64,000 nt of DNA from Nocardia salmonicida NBRC 13393 (GTDB lineage: Bacteria; Actinomycetota; Actinomycetes; Mycobacteriales; Mycobacteriaceae). The notes under the pieces were generated by a model. It made no database searches and was not told the origin of the DNA. It saw only the letters and a list, made by a program, of their open reading frames with translations. This document shows positions 1-7,993 of the stretch, one piece after another. The DNA lies in contig NZ_BDBR01000027.1 of NCBI RefSeq assembly GCF_001613085.1, forward strand, positions 62,001 through 126,000, read 5' to 3'. The position numbers and the translations under genes are program-made. The stretch's first letter is position 1. Each line of letters opens with the position of its first letter.

Positions 1-1623
1 GCCGCGCTCGGTCGGTCGGGCACCGGGACCTCGGTCGACAGCGGTGACAGGCCGGTACACCCGCAACCCTTCGCTGCGGGCGGCGTCGATCGCCAGCCAG
101 TTCAGTGCGGCGCTGTTGCCGACCACGGCGACCCGGGGGCCCTTCGGTAGCGGCTGACAGGCCAGCAGGGCAGCGCAGTCGAAGAGTTCGGAGATGGAGT
201 CGACCTGGATGATTCCGGCTTGACCGAACAGGTCACGGACCACCGTGCGGTCCATGTCGGCGCCTGCGGCGAGGCGACCGCTGCTCACCGCCACGATCGG
301 TTTGCCGCGGGCCACCCGGCGGGCCAGACGAGAGAACTTGCGCGGATTGCCGAAGCTCTCCAGGTACAGCAGGATCACCTCGGTGTCGGCGGCGGTATCC
401 CAGTACTGGAGCAGATCGTTGCCCGAGACATCGGCACGGTTACCGGCCGAGACGAACGTCGACAAGCCGAGATTGCGGGCCGCGGCCTCGCCGAGGATCG
501 CCGCACCGAGCGGGCCGGACTGGCAGAAAAACCCGATCCGTCCGCGCTCGGGCAGGACCGGGGCCAGCGTGGCGTTCAGACCGACCGCGGGGTCGGTGTT
601 GGCGATGCCGAGTGCGCTCGGCCCGACCACCCGCATGCCGTGCCCGCGTGCCGCCGCGACCAGATCGTGTTCGGCGGCCAGCCCGGCCGCCCCGGTCTCA
701 CCGAAGCCCGCGGTCAGCACGACCAGGCCCTTGACTCCCTTGGCCATGCAGTCGTCCAGGACCGCCCCGATCGCGGCGGGCGGCACCGCCACCACCGCCA
801 GGTCCACCTCGTCGGGGATCTCGCGCACCGTGGCGTAGGCCCGCACGCCGCGCACCGAACGCCGGTGCAGATTCACCGGGAACACCGGCCCGCTGAAGCC
901 GCCCGAGAGCAGATTCGCGAGCACGGCACCGCCGACGCGGGTCTGTTCCGGTGACGCGCCGATCACCGCGACCGAACCGGGCGCGAGCAGGTTTCCGACG
1001 CTACGCGCCTCCGAGGCGGCCTCCCGCGAATCCCGCACGGTGCGCAGCGCTTCGGTGGGGTCGATGGCGAATTCGAGGTGTACTTCGGAACCGTCGCGAC
1101 TGCGCTGCAGTTGGTAGCCCGCCTCGCGGAAGACTGTGATCATGGCCTCGTTCTCGGCCAGCACCTCGGCGACGAACGCGACCACTTCGTTCTCGGCGGC
1201 GGCACCGGCCAGATGCTCGAGCAGCACCGAACCGAGCCCACGTCCCTGGTGCTCGTCGGCGACCACGAAGGCCACCTCGGCCGCGCGTGGGCCCTGCCGG
1301 GCGAGCAGCTCGTAGCGGGCCACGGCGATGATGGCCGTGCCGAGTACCGCGACGAGGCCGACCCGATCGCGATAGTCGACGTGGGTGGTGCGGTACATGT
1401 CCTTCGGCGAGATCTGCGGGTACGGACCGAAATAGCGCAGATACCGGGTGCGGTCGGACAGACCGGTGTGAAAGGCGGCGAGCGCGTCGGCGTCGGCGGG
1501 CACGATCGGACGCACCTGGACCACTCCGCCGTCGGCGGCGAGCACATCGCCGTACCAGTGCTGGGGTGGCGCAGGCGGATTCGCGGGCGTGTCGGAAGTG
1601 TCGGGCAGCAGTGGCTCAGTCAC
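1..1623 (-). CDS. Bifunctional GNAT / acyl-CoA synthetase-like protein lysine acetyltransferase (3' partial)
   Basis: Partial at the window edge; 541 codons visible without a stop. Residues about 25-180 form a GNAT domain with the acetyl-CoA loop DEHQGRGLGS. From about residue 200 a CoA-binding Rossmann domain begins (GSVAVIGAS), followed by the succinyl-CoA-synthetase-like part (FFCQSGPLGAAIL). GNAT first and ADP-forming acyl-CoA synthetase second is the order of Streptomyces PatA-type protein acetyltransferases; Salmonella Pat has the reverse order. Such enzymes acetylate the active-site lysine of acyl-CoA synthetases. The GTG start overlaps the acuC stop by 8 bp, so the deacetylase and acetyltransferase are probably co-translated. 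An alternative is an uncharacterised fused acetate-CoA ligase. The family assignment is firm; the substrate is inferred. Confidence 0.85.
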   Translation of the reverse strand, partial: MTEPLLPDTSDTPANPPAPPQHWYGDVLAADGGVVQVRPIVPADADALAAFHTGLSDRTRYLRYFGPYPQISPKDMYRTTHVDYRDRVGLVAVLGTAIIAVARYELLARQGPRAAEVAFVVADEHQGRGLGSVLLEHLAGAAAENEVVAFVAEVLAENEAMITVFREAGYQLQRSRDGSEVHLEFAIDPTEALRTVRDSREAASEARSVGNLLAPGSVAVIGASPEQTRVGGAVLANLLSGGFSGPVFPVNLHRRSVRGVRAYATVREIPDEVDLAVVAVPPAAIGAVLDDCMAKGVKGLVVLTAGFGETGAAGLAAEHDLVAAARGHGMRVVGPSALGIANTDPAVGLNATLAPVLPERGRIGFFCQSGPLGAAILGEAAARNLGLSTFVSAGNRADVSGNDLLQYWDTAADTEVILLYLESFGNPRKFSRLARRVARGKPIVAVSSGRLAAGADMDRTVVRDLFGQAGIIQVDSISELFDCAALLACQPLPKGPRVAVVGNSAALNWLAIDAARSEGLRVYRPVTAVDRGPGARPTERG

Positions 1624-2857
1624 GTGGGTCCTCCGGGTCGAGACCGAGCAGGCCGAAACTCGCCCGTCGGGTGGCCGTGATGGCGGTGTCGACCGCTCGC
1701 TGCGCGCGGATCTGGCCCGCATCGCCGACCTCGGGCGTGCCACCCGGTCCGTCCCATGGGCGGTAGGCGGTGTCGCCTCCGTCGCCCATGGACGTCGGAG
1801 GCTGCACCCGCGGCGCGGACGCTCGCACCTGTTCGATCCAGTCGGCGGGCACCGGCGTTTCGGGGGCCAGCGGGCGGTCGAGTGCCGCGGCGAGCAGGTG
1901 GGTCCAGGCTCGCGGCACCACGCGCACCACGCCGTATCCGCCGCCGCCGATCGCCAGCCACCGCCCCTCGGCGTATTCGTCGGCCAGGTCCCGCATCGCC
2001 AGGAACGCCGCGCGCTGACCGTCGACGGTGAGCTCCAGATCGGCCAGCGGATCTTCGCGGTGGGTGTCGACACCGCACTGGCTGACGATGATCTGGGGCC
2101 GGAACGCGGCCACCGCCCCGGGTACCACCGCGTGAAATCCCCTCAACCACTGCGCATCTCGTGTTCCGGGCAACAGCGGCAGGTTGATCGAGGTGCCTTC
2201 GGCGGTCCCGACCCCGGTCTCCTCCGGCCAACCGGTGTTGGGCCACAACGTCGCCGGATGCTGGTGCAGCGAGACCGTGAGCACGCGCGGATCGGCGTAG
2301 AACGCCCGCTGCACCCCGTCGCCGTGATGGACATCGACATCGAGGTAGGCGATGCGATCGAAGCCGTTCTCGAGCAGCCACGAGATGGCGATCGCCGCAT
2401 CGTTGTAGACGCAGAACCCCGCCGCCGAATCCGGCATGGCGTGGTGCATTCCGCCGCCGATGCTCACCGCGCGCCGCGTACGGCCCGCCGCGATCTCCCG
2501 CGCGGCGGCGAGGGTGCCGCCGACGATCACCGAGGCCGCCTCGTGCATGTGCGGGAACACCGGATTGTCGGCGGTTCCGAGGCCGTAGACGGCGTCCTCT
2601 GGCGTCGGCGGCCCCTGCCCCGCCCGGCGCACCGCCTCGATGTAGGCGCTGCTGTGGACCCGCATCAGATCCGACTCGGTGGCCGCGTCGGGTGCCAGCG
2701 GCTCGACACCATCGAGAAGACCTAAGCTTTGGGCGAGCGACATGGTGTATCGCAGGCGCGCCGGCTTCATCGGATGCTCCGGACTCCAGGTGTAACCGAG
2801 GAATCGCTCGGTCCATATGACAGTCCCTGCGTGTTCGCTGCTCGGCAACGTGACCAT
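1616..2857 (-). CDS. acuC: AcuC-type class I histone-deacetylase-fold lysine deacetylase
   Basis: 413-residue arginase/HDAC-fold enzyme expected to remove acetyl groups from protein lysines, classically from acetyl-CoA synthetase. Visible catalytic elements are the HH pair at residues 138-139 (GGGMHHAMP), the zinc-binding DVDVHHGDG at 173-181 (D175, H177), the later SQCGVDTHREDP segment and the GGGGYG loop. The chosen ATG (MVTLPSSEHAG) lies upstream of the first conserved block. It is followed, with an 8-bp overlap, by the fused acetyltransferase gene, forming an acetylation/deacetylation pair. It is divergent from ideR across about 130 bp. Cytoplasmic. Confidence 0.92.
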   Translation of the reverse strand: MVTLPSSEHAGTVIWTERFLGYTWSPEHPMKPARLRYTMSLAQSLGLLDGVEPLAPDAATESDLMRVHSSAYIEAVRRAGQGPPTPEDAVYGLGTADNPVFPHMHEAASVIVGGTLAAAREIAAGRTRRAVSIGGGMHHAMPDSAAGFCVYNDAAIAISWLLENGFDRIAYLDVDVHHGDGVQRAFYADPRVLTVSLHQHPATLWPNTGWPEETGVGTAEGTSINLPLLPGTRDAQWLRGFHAVVPGAVAAFRPQIIVSQCGVDTHREDPLADLELTVDGQRAAFLAMRDLADEYAEGRWLAIGGGGYGVVRVVPRAWTHLLAAALDRPLAPETPVPADWIEQVRASAPRVQPPTSMGDGGDTAYRPWDGPGGTPEVGDAGQIRAQRAVDTAITATRRASFGLLGLDPEDPRD

Positions 2858-2986
2858 GCTCGCCACGCTAGCCGGAAGCAGCGGACCCCGTGCGGCGTTG
2901 ACATGCAGTAGAAATAGGGCCGCTGGTCCGACGGGCGGACCGGCGTTCGCGCGTGGGTAGAATTCGTGCTGACGAAGGGGTATCAG

Positions 2987-3673
2987 GTGAAGGATCTGGT
3001 CGACACCACGGAGATGTATCTCCGTACCATCTACGACCTCGAGGAAGAGGGCGTGGTGCCCCTGCGGGCGCGTATCGCCGAACGCCTCGAGCAGAGTGGT
3101 CCGACGGTGAGCCAGACGGTCGCGCGGATGGAGCGCGACGGCCTGTTGCTCGTGGCCGGCGATCGCCATCTCGAGCTCACCGACAAAGGTAGGTCCATGG
3201 CGGTGTCGGTGATGCGCAAGCACCGGCTCGCCGAGCGGTTGCTGGTCGACATCATCGGATTGGATTGGGAGAACGTGCACGCCGAGGCGTGCCGCTGGGA
3301 GCACGTGATGAGCGAGGAGGTGGAGCGGCGCCTGATCGAGGTGCTCAACCACCCGACCACCTCGCCCTACGGCAACCCGATTCCCGGCCTGGACGAGCTC
3401 GGGCTCGCCGACGCTCCCGCCGCCGAGGAGAAGCTGATCCGCCTCTCCGATCTGCCCAACGGCGCCCTGCACGCGGTGGTCGTGCGCAGGCTGGCCGAGC
3501 ACATCCAGACCGACCCGGAGGTCATCGGGCGGTTGCGTGAGGCGGGCGTGGTGCCCGACGCTCGCGTTACCGTGGAGACCAAGCCGGGTGCGGTACTGAT
3601 CACGGTGCCGGGCCACAACGGTTTCGAACTGTCCGAAGAGATGGCGCATGCCGTCCAGGTGAGGCTGGTCTGA
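2987..3673 (+). CDS. ideR: Iron-dependent DtxR-family repressor IdeR
   Basis: 228-residue metalloregulator that, with Fe2+ bound, represses iron-uptake genes and activates storage genes. The N-terminal winged helix (LVDTTEMYLRTIYDLEEEG and GPTVSQTVARMERDGLL), the dimerisation and metal-binding domain (HRLAERLLVDIIGL, CRWEHVMSEEVE) and a C-terminal SH3-like domain are all present and match mycobacterial IdeR closely. The GTG at 2987 was chosen because GAAGGGG lies 6 bp upstream and the resulting N-terminus (MKDLVDTTEMYL) fits the family; an in-frame GTG at 2966 would add seven residues. galE starts 3 bp after the stop, so the two are likely one transcript. Confidence 0.96.
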   Translation: MKDLVDTTEMYLRTIYDLEEEGVVPLRARIAERLEQSGPTVSQTVARMERDGLLLVAGDRHLELTDKGRSMAVSVMRKHRLAERLLVDIIGLDWENVHAEACRWEHVMSEEVERRLIEVLNHPTTSPYGNPIPGLDELGLADAPAAEEKLIRLSDLPNGALHAVVVRRLAEHIQTDPEVIGRLREAGVVPDARVTVETKPGAVLITVPGHNGFELSEEMAHAVQVRLV

Positions 3674-3676
3674 TTC

Positions 3677-4657
3677 GTGAAACTTCTTGTCACCGGCGGC
3701 GCCGGCTATGTGGGTGGCGGCTGTGCCGCTGTGCTGCTCGAAGAGGGCCACGAGGTCGTCGTCGTCGATGACCTCTCGACCGGTAACGCCGACGGTGTTC
3801 CGGCCGGTGCCCGATTCGTCGACGGTGATATCGCCGTCGCCGCCCCCGAACTGCTGCGTGCCGAATCCTTCGACGGCGTCCTGCATTTCGCGGCGCAGTC
3901 GCTGGTCGGCGAGTCGGTGGAACAGCCGGAGAAATACTGGCACGGCAATGTCGTGAAAACGCTGACGCTGCTGGAGGCGATCCGCGAGTCCGGCACACCG
4001 CGCCTGGTGTTCTCCTCCACGGCCGCGGTGTACGGCGAGCCCGAGCAGGTCCCGATCACCGAGGACTCGCCCACTCGCCCCACTAATCCCTACGGTGCGA
4101 GCAAACTGGCCATCGACCACGCCATCACCTCCTACGCGGCAGCGCACGATCTGGCCGCGACCAGCCTGCGCTACTTCAACGTGGCAGGCGCCTATGCCGG
4201 GCTCGGTGAGAACCGGGTCGTGGAAACACATCTGATCCCCCTCGTGTTGCAGGTGGCACTGGGTCACCGCAAGGCCATTTCGGTGTACGGCACCGACTGG
4301 CCGACGCCGGACGGTACGTGTGTGCGCGACTACATCCACATCCGCGATCTGGCGCAGGCGCACCTGCTCGCGCTGTCGTCGTCGCAGCCGGGCACGCACC
4401 GGATCTGCAACCTGGGTTCGGGCACGGGTTTCTCGGTGCGCGAAGTGATCTCGGCGTGCGAGCGGGTCACCGGCCTGCCGATCGAGACGATCGACGCGCC
4501 GCGGCGCGCGGGCGATCCGGCCGTCCTGATCGCCTCCAGCGACCGCGCGGTCGCCGAACTGGGCTGGCGACCCGAGCACAACGACCTCGACGAGATCGTC
4601 TCCGACGCTTGGGATTTCCTGCGTTCCCTCGGCACGAACGCCCACAGCGCTCGCTGA
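3677..4657 (+). CDS. galE: UDP-glucose 4-epimerase
   Basis: 326-residue extended short-chain dehydrogenase that interconverts UDP-glucose and UDP-galactose, supplying galactose for the cell-wall arabinogalactan in this group. The NAD-binding motif TGGAGYVGGG is at the extreme N-terminus. The catalytic SST and YGASK (YxxxK) motifs and the substrate-binding LRYFNVAGA and RDYIHIRDLA segments are present. The GTG start lies 3 bp after ideR, the same ideR-galE order as in mycobacteria. The gene converges with the DUF4192 gene, leaving only 10 bp between stops. Confidence 0.95.
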   Translation: MKLLVTGGAGYVGGGCAAVLLEEGHEVVVVDDLSTGNADGVPAGARFVDGDIAVAAPELLRAESFDGVLHFAAQSLVGESVEQPEKYWHGNVVKTLTLLEAIRESGTPRLVFSSTAAVYGEPEQVPITEDSPTRPTNPYGASKLAIDHAITSYAAAHDLAATSLRYFNVAGAYAGLGENRVVETHLIPLVLQVALGHRKAISVYGTDWPTPDGTCVRDYIHIRDLAQAHLLALSSSQPGTHRICNLGSGTGFSVREVISACERVTGLPIETIDAPRRAGDPAVLIASSDRAVAELGWRPEHNDLDEIVSDAWDFLRSLGTNAHSAR

Positions 4658-4667
4658 AACACCTGCC

Positions 4668-5834
4668 TCACGGGGCGATCGGGCCGATGTCGACCCCGAG
4701 ATCGGCGGCGATCTGGTGACCACAGTGCGCGAGTCTGCGCAGTCGTTCGGGCCGCAACCCGGTCTGCAGCGAAGTCTCCAGCAACGCTGCCATCGTGTGC
4801 TCGGCGTCGGCCTCGACGGCGGCAGCGATAGCGATACCGGCGAAGGGTCCGTCGCCGCGCAGATAGGCGCTGAAACCGAGCAGGGTCGCTGCTTCGGCGC
4901 GGTCGGCGCCGGGCGTCGCCCGCGCCAGCTGCGCCCACAGCAGCTCGGCGGCTTCGGCGTGGTCGCCCAGCGCCAGCCCGTACATGGCGTCGCGGATGGG
5001 CCGGTCACGCAGGGTCACCGCCAGGCGCGCGAGTTCGCGTTCGGCCCGTGGTGCGCCGGACGCGGTGTCGGCGATCTGCCACAGCACCCATTCCAAGGCC
5101 CGCCGCTGGTAGGCGACCATGTTCCCGGCGCGCGTCGCCGCCGCCAGTCCACCTCGATAGCGCGCGTGGGCCGCCCCGAGCTGGGCGCGCACTCGCGCGC
5201 TCAGCAGGTCGTCGGGAATCATCAGCGCGGTCATCTCACGGCGGGAACCGCGAATCTGTTTACCTTCCAGCACATGTGACACCGCGACGATCGAGGACGA
5301 CGGATCGGCGACCAGGCCGGTCCCGACCGTGCCGAAGACACTGCAGTAGCGCTCGCCCGCCGCGATCGCCCGCACCGACCAGGCGCCGCGTACCTCGATT
5401 CCGTCCTCGGCCAGCACGTCGATCAACTCGGCGGCGCGCAGGACTTCCTCCCCCTCGAACTCGGCGCGGTCCTCGACGAAGACGGCGAGCACCCCGGTCG
5501 CCTCCTCGCGCAGGCAGATCGATGCCAGGCAGGCGGTGAACTGGTCGAGCAGCCGCATGTCGGTGGCCACGTCGAGGTCGAAGCGCACCACCGCCTCGAT
5601 CGCCTCCGCCGCCCCGGCCGCCACCTCGTGCAGCACCGCGACGACGAGGGATCGCTCGGGCACGAAGCCGAGCATCGCGGGCAGGGCGGCGATCAGTTCT
5701 CCGGGCTCGTCGACCCGCAGCGGTGGGCGCGGCAGTCCGCCGGGATAGCGGGGGGTGGATTCGGCGCAGCCGAGTGCGCGGTGAAACGGTCCGGTGCGCG
5801 TGGCCCGGCGGGTGGGGTTCGTCGATGGCGTCAT
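4668..5834 (-). CDS. DUF4192 family protein
   Basis: 388-residue actinobacterial protein of unknown biochemical function. The opening block LIAALPAMLGFVPERSLVVAVL is the hallmark of DUF4192. The rest is alpha/beta followed by helical repeats (RAEAATLLGFSAYLRGDGPFAGIAI) that look TPR-like towards the C-terminus. There is no signal peptide or membrane segment, so it should be cytoplasmic. The start MTPSTNPT is the first ATG upstream of the conserved block. It converges with galE. Confidence 0.88.
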   Translation of the reverse strand: MTPSTNPTRRATRTGPFHRALGCAESTPRYPGGLPRPPLRVDEPGELIAALPAMLGFVPERSLVVAVLHEVAAGAAEAIEAVVRFDLDVATDMRLLDQFTACLASICLREEATGVLAVFVEDRAEFEGEEVLRAAELIDVLAEDGIEVRGAWSVRAIAAGERYCSVFGTVGTGLVADPSSSIVAVSHVLEGKQIRGSRREMTALMIPDDLLSARVRAQLGAAHARYRGGLAAATRAGNMVAYQRRALEWVLWQIADTASGAPRAERELARLAVTLRDRPIRDAMYGLALGDHAEAAELLWAQLARATPGADRAEAATLLGFSAYLRGDGPFAGIAIAAAVEADAEHTMAALLETSLQTGLRPERLRRLAHCGHQIAADLGVDIGPIAP

Positions 5835-5980
5835 GGCTCCACCGTGCCCGCCGCCTACCGCGCACCGCCTGTACCGACCTGGGCTTTTATCCGCCCTGTG
5901 AGTAGCGACGGAACTGTGGAGCAACCCCGGTCCCGGCACCGCGAGGCCGGCGAATCTGTCACCGCCCCGTGGTAGGCGCT

Positions 5981-6712
5981 TCAGTTGCCGCGCACGGAGG
6001 CGACGGTTGTCGCGAACATCTCGTCCACCGCGGCCGTATCCGGTTGTCCCGCACCGAAAGTCATCGATGTCACCGTGATGCGCACATCGCCGATCTGCCC
6101 GATCGAGGTCTGCATCGTCTGGGTGAGCCCCGCACCACCGACTTCGGGAACCACGGTGCGCCGCAACGCTATCGCATCGTCGGTACCGGCAGGCACGGCC
6201 TGGTCGAGCACCGTCGTGACGGTGGAACCCGCACCGGCCCGCCGTACCTGGATCTGTCCGCACTCGCGGAGCCGATCACGCAGCCGCGCCACCGGTTCGG
6301 CGCTCCGCGACAATTCGACGGTGAGCGTGGCCCGGCTCGCGTCATCGGATCCGACCGCCACCGCCGGGGGTTCCCCACCGGGCTCGGGCTCGGTCGGCAT
6401 GCATTGCGCCGGGCTGACCGACGCACCCGCGCCGACTCCATCGAGATCACCCGCGGCGGCCGCCGCCGCCTGCGCGGGCAGCACCACCGCCGGGTACCGA
6501 GCCGGAAACCGCGACGGTGACGGCAACAGCTCGGCCAACGCACCGTCGACCTGTCGCACCGACACCGCGCTCTCGGCGACCGGCGTCCCGCTCACGCTCT
6601 GCGCGCACCCGGTGAGCGCGAGCGCCACTGCCGCCAACCCCAGCCACCAGCGACGCGGGCCAGGATCACCCGCGCGGATCGGTGTCGCCTGCGCCACGTT
6701 CACACCGTTCAC
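5981..6712 (-). CDS. Secreted lipoprotein, sensor-domain (DUF5642-like)
   Basis: About 243 residues. An N-terminal twin-Arg/Trp stretch leads into a hydrophobic segment ending in the lipobox LTGC, so Cys36 should be lipidated and the protein anchored outside the membrane. The mature part has two widely spaced Cys (PAQCMP, RECGQI) and beta-rich sequence resembling the extracellular sensor/DUF5642 domains of mycobacterial lipoproteins; this family assignment is tentative. Three GTG codons (6712, 6703, 6697) compete as the start. It is divergent from the PAC2 gene across about 240 bp. Confidence 0.75.
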   Translation of the reverse strand: MNGVNVAQATPIRAGDPGPRRWWLGLAAVALALTGCAQSVSGTPVAESAVSVRQVDGALAELLPSPSRFPARYPAVVLPAQAAAAAAGDLDGVGAGASVSPAQCMPTEPEPGGEPPAVAVGSDDASRATLTVELSRSAEPVARLRDRLRECGQIQVRRAGAGSTVTTVLDQAVPAGTDDAIALRRTVVPEVGGAGLTQTMQTSIGQIGDVRITVTSMTFGAGQPDTAAVDEMFATTVASVRGN

Positions 6713-6956
6713 TGTGCCCCACCGCGGCGATCGGCCCGGTCCCGCCACGCCGTGTGGAGACGCACAGCACACCCCGTGACCACCGCCCGTGGCCCCTGGC
6801 CGCGTCGGTGCGGGAATGCGCGGCGCGTCCATGCTGTTGCCTACCAGGACGAGCCGTCCCCGGCCGTGTGCGACAGCACTGCTCGCGTGGGGGACAATGG
6901 AGATCCGCTTCCCCACCCCGCGAGCGATGGTGGACCGCGCAGGAAGGAGAAACGCG

Positions 6957-7901
6957 ATGGATGACCAGTCGCATATGTACGAACTGGAGTTCCCGGCGCC
7001 GCAGTTGTCCTCGGACGACGGCGCGGGCCCCGTGCTGGTGCACGGCCTGGAAGGTTTCACCGACGCCGGCCACGCCGTGCGTCTGGCGACGACCCATCTG
7101 CGCGAGAGCCTCGAATCGGAACTGGTCGCGTCCTTCGACGTCGACGAGCTGCTCGATTACCGTTCGCGCCGCCCACTGATGACGTTCAAGACCGATCACT
7201 TCGCCGATTACGCCGAGCCGGAACTGAACCTGTGGGCGCTGCGCGACACCTCGGGCACGCCGTTCCTGCTGCTCTCGGGCCTGGAACCGGATCTGCGCTG
7301 GGAGAAGTTCACCACCGCGGTGCGGCTGCTGGCCGAACAGCTCGGCGTGCGCCGCACGATCGGCCTCTCGGCGATTCCGATGGCGATCCCGCACACGCGT
7401 CCGCTCGGCGTCACCGCGCATTCCTCGGACCGTTCGCTGATCGGCGAGCACCAGCGCTGGCCGGGCGAGTTGCAGGTGCCGGGCAGTGCGTCGTCGCTGC
7501 TCGAGTACCGGATGGCTCAGCACGGCCACGAATCGCTCGGGTTCTCGGTGCACGTGCCGCACTACCTGGCTCAGACCGATTACCCCGAAGCCGCGCAGAC
7601 GCTGCTGGAGAACTTCGCCGACAACGCGGGTCTCGACCTGCCGCTCTCGGCGCTGGGTGAGGCGGCCGCGCGCGTGCGCGAGCAGGTCGCCGAGCACATC
7701 GCGGGCAACGAGGAGGTGGAGACGGTCGTCACAGCGCTGGAACGCCAATACGACAGCTTCGTCACCGCCCAGGAACGCCAGTCCAGCCTGCTGGCCGCCG
7801 ACGGTGAACTGCCCAGCGGTGAGGAGCTCGGGGCGGAGTTCGAGCGCTTCCTGGCCGAGCAGGGTGGTTACGACGACACCTCCGACGAGGGTAAGGCCTG
7901 A
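6957..7901 (+). CDS. PAC2 family (proteasome assembly chaperone-like) protein
   Basis: 314-residue PAC2/DUF75 protein, orthologous in look and context to mycobacterial Rv2714. Conserved features are PVLVHGLEGFTDAGHAVRLA near the N-terminus, VRRTIGLSAIPMAIPHTRP in the middle and a C-terminal charged helical tail rich in Gln and Glu. The role in bacteria is unknown; the archaeal/eukaryotic relatives assist proteasome assembly, and actinobacteria do carry proteasomes. The ATG at 6957 is preceded by a strong AGGAAGGAG, which rejects upstream in-frame starts. It is followed by the helicase gene in the same direction. Confidence 0.9.
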   Translation: MDDQSHMYELEFPAPQLSSDDGAGPVLVHGLEGFTDAGHAVRLATTHLRESLESELVASFDVDELLDYRSRRPLMTFKTDHFADYAEPELNLWALRDTSGTPFLLLSGLEPDLRWEKFTTAVRLLAEQLGVRRTIGLSAIPMAIPHTRPLGVTAHSSDRSLIGEHQRWPGELQVPGSASSLLEYRMAQHGHESLGFSVHVPHYLAQTDYPEAAQTLLENFADNAGLDLPLSALGEAAARVREQVAEHIAGNEEVETVVTALERQYDSFVTAQERQSSLLAADGELPSGEELGAEFERFLAEQGGYDDTSDEGKA

Positions 7902-7914
7902 CCCACCGGACCCA

Positions 7915-7943
7915 CTAGGCGTACCTGCGCCTTCGCTCCGGCC
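7915..7943 (+). repeat. Short dispersed intergenic repeat, copy A
   Basis: Sequence beginning CTAGGCGTACCTGCGCC, just after the PAC2 stop codon. A near-identical copy occurs in inverted orientation at 39353-39381, next to the sigma/anti-sigma gene stop. Over about 23 bases the core differs only at two positions. Function is unknown; both copies sit at gene 3' ends. Confidence 0.6.
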
Positions 7944-7993
7944 ATGCGCGGCCGACGAGGGCTCAGCCAGCTGCGCAGACTAGGGTTGTCGGA

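Noticed and set aside
220..954. 244-codon open frame on the + strand
   Set aside because: It lies opposite the well-supported acetyltransferase/synthetase gene and has the Arg/Gly/His-rich composition of a shadow frame.
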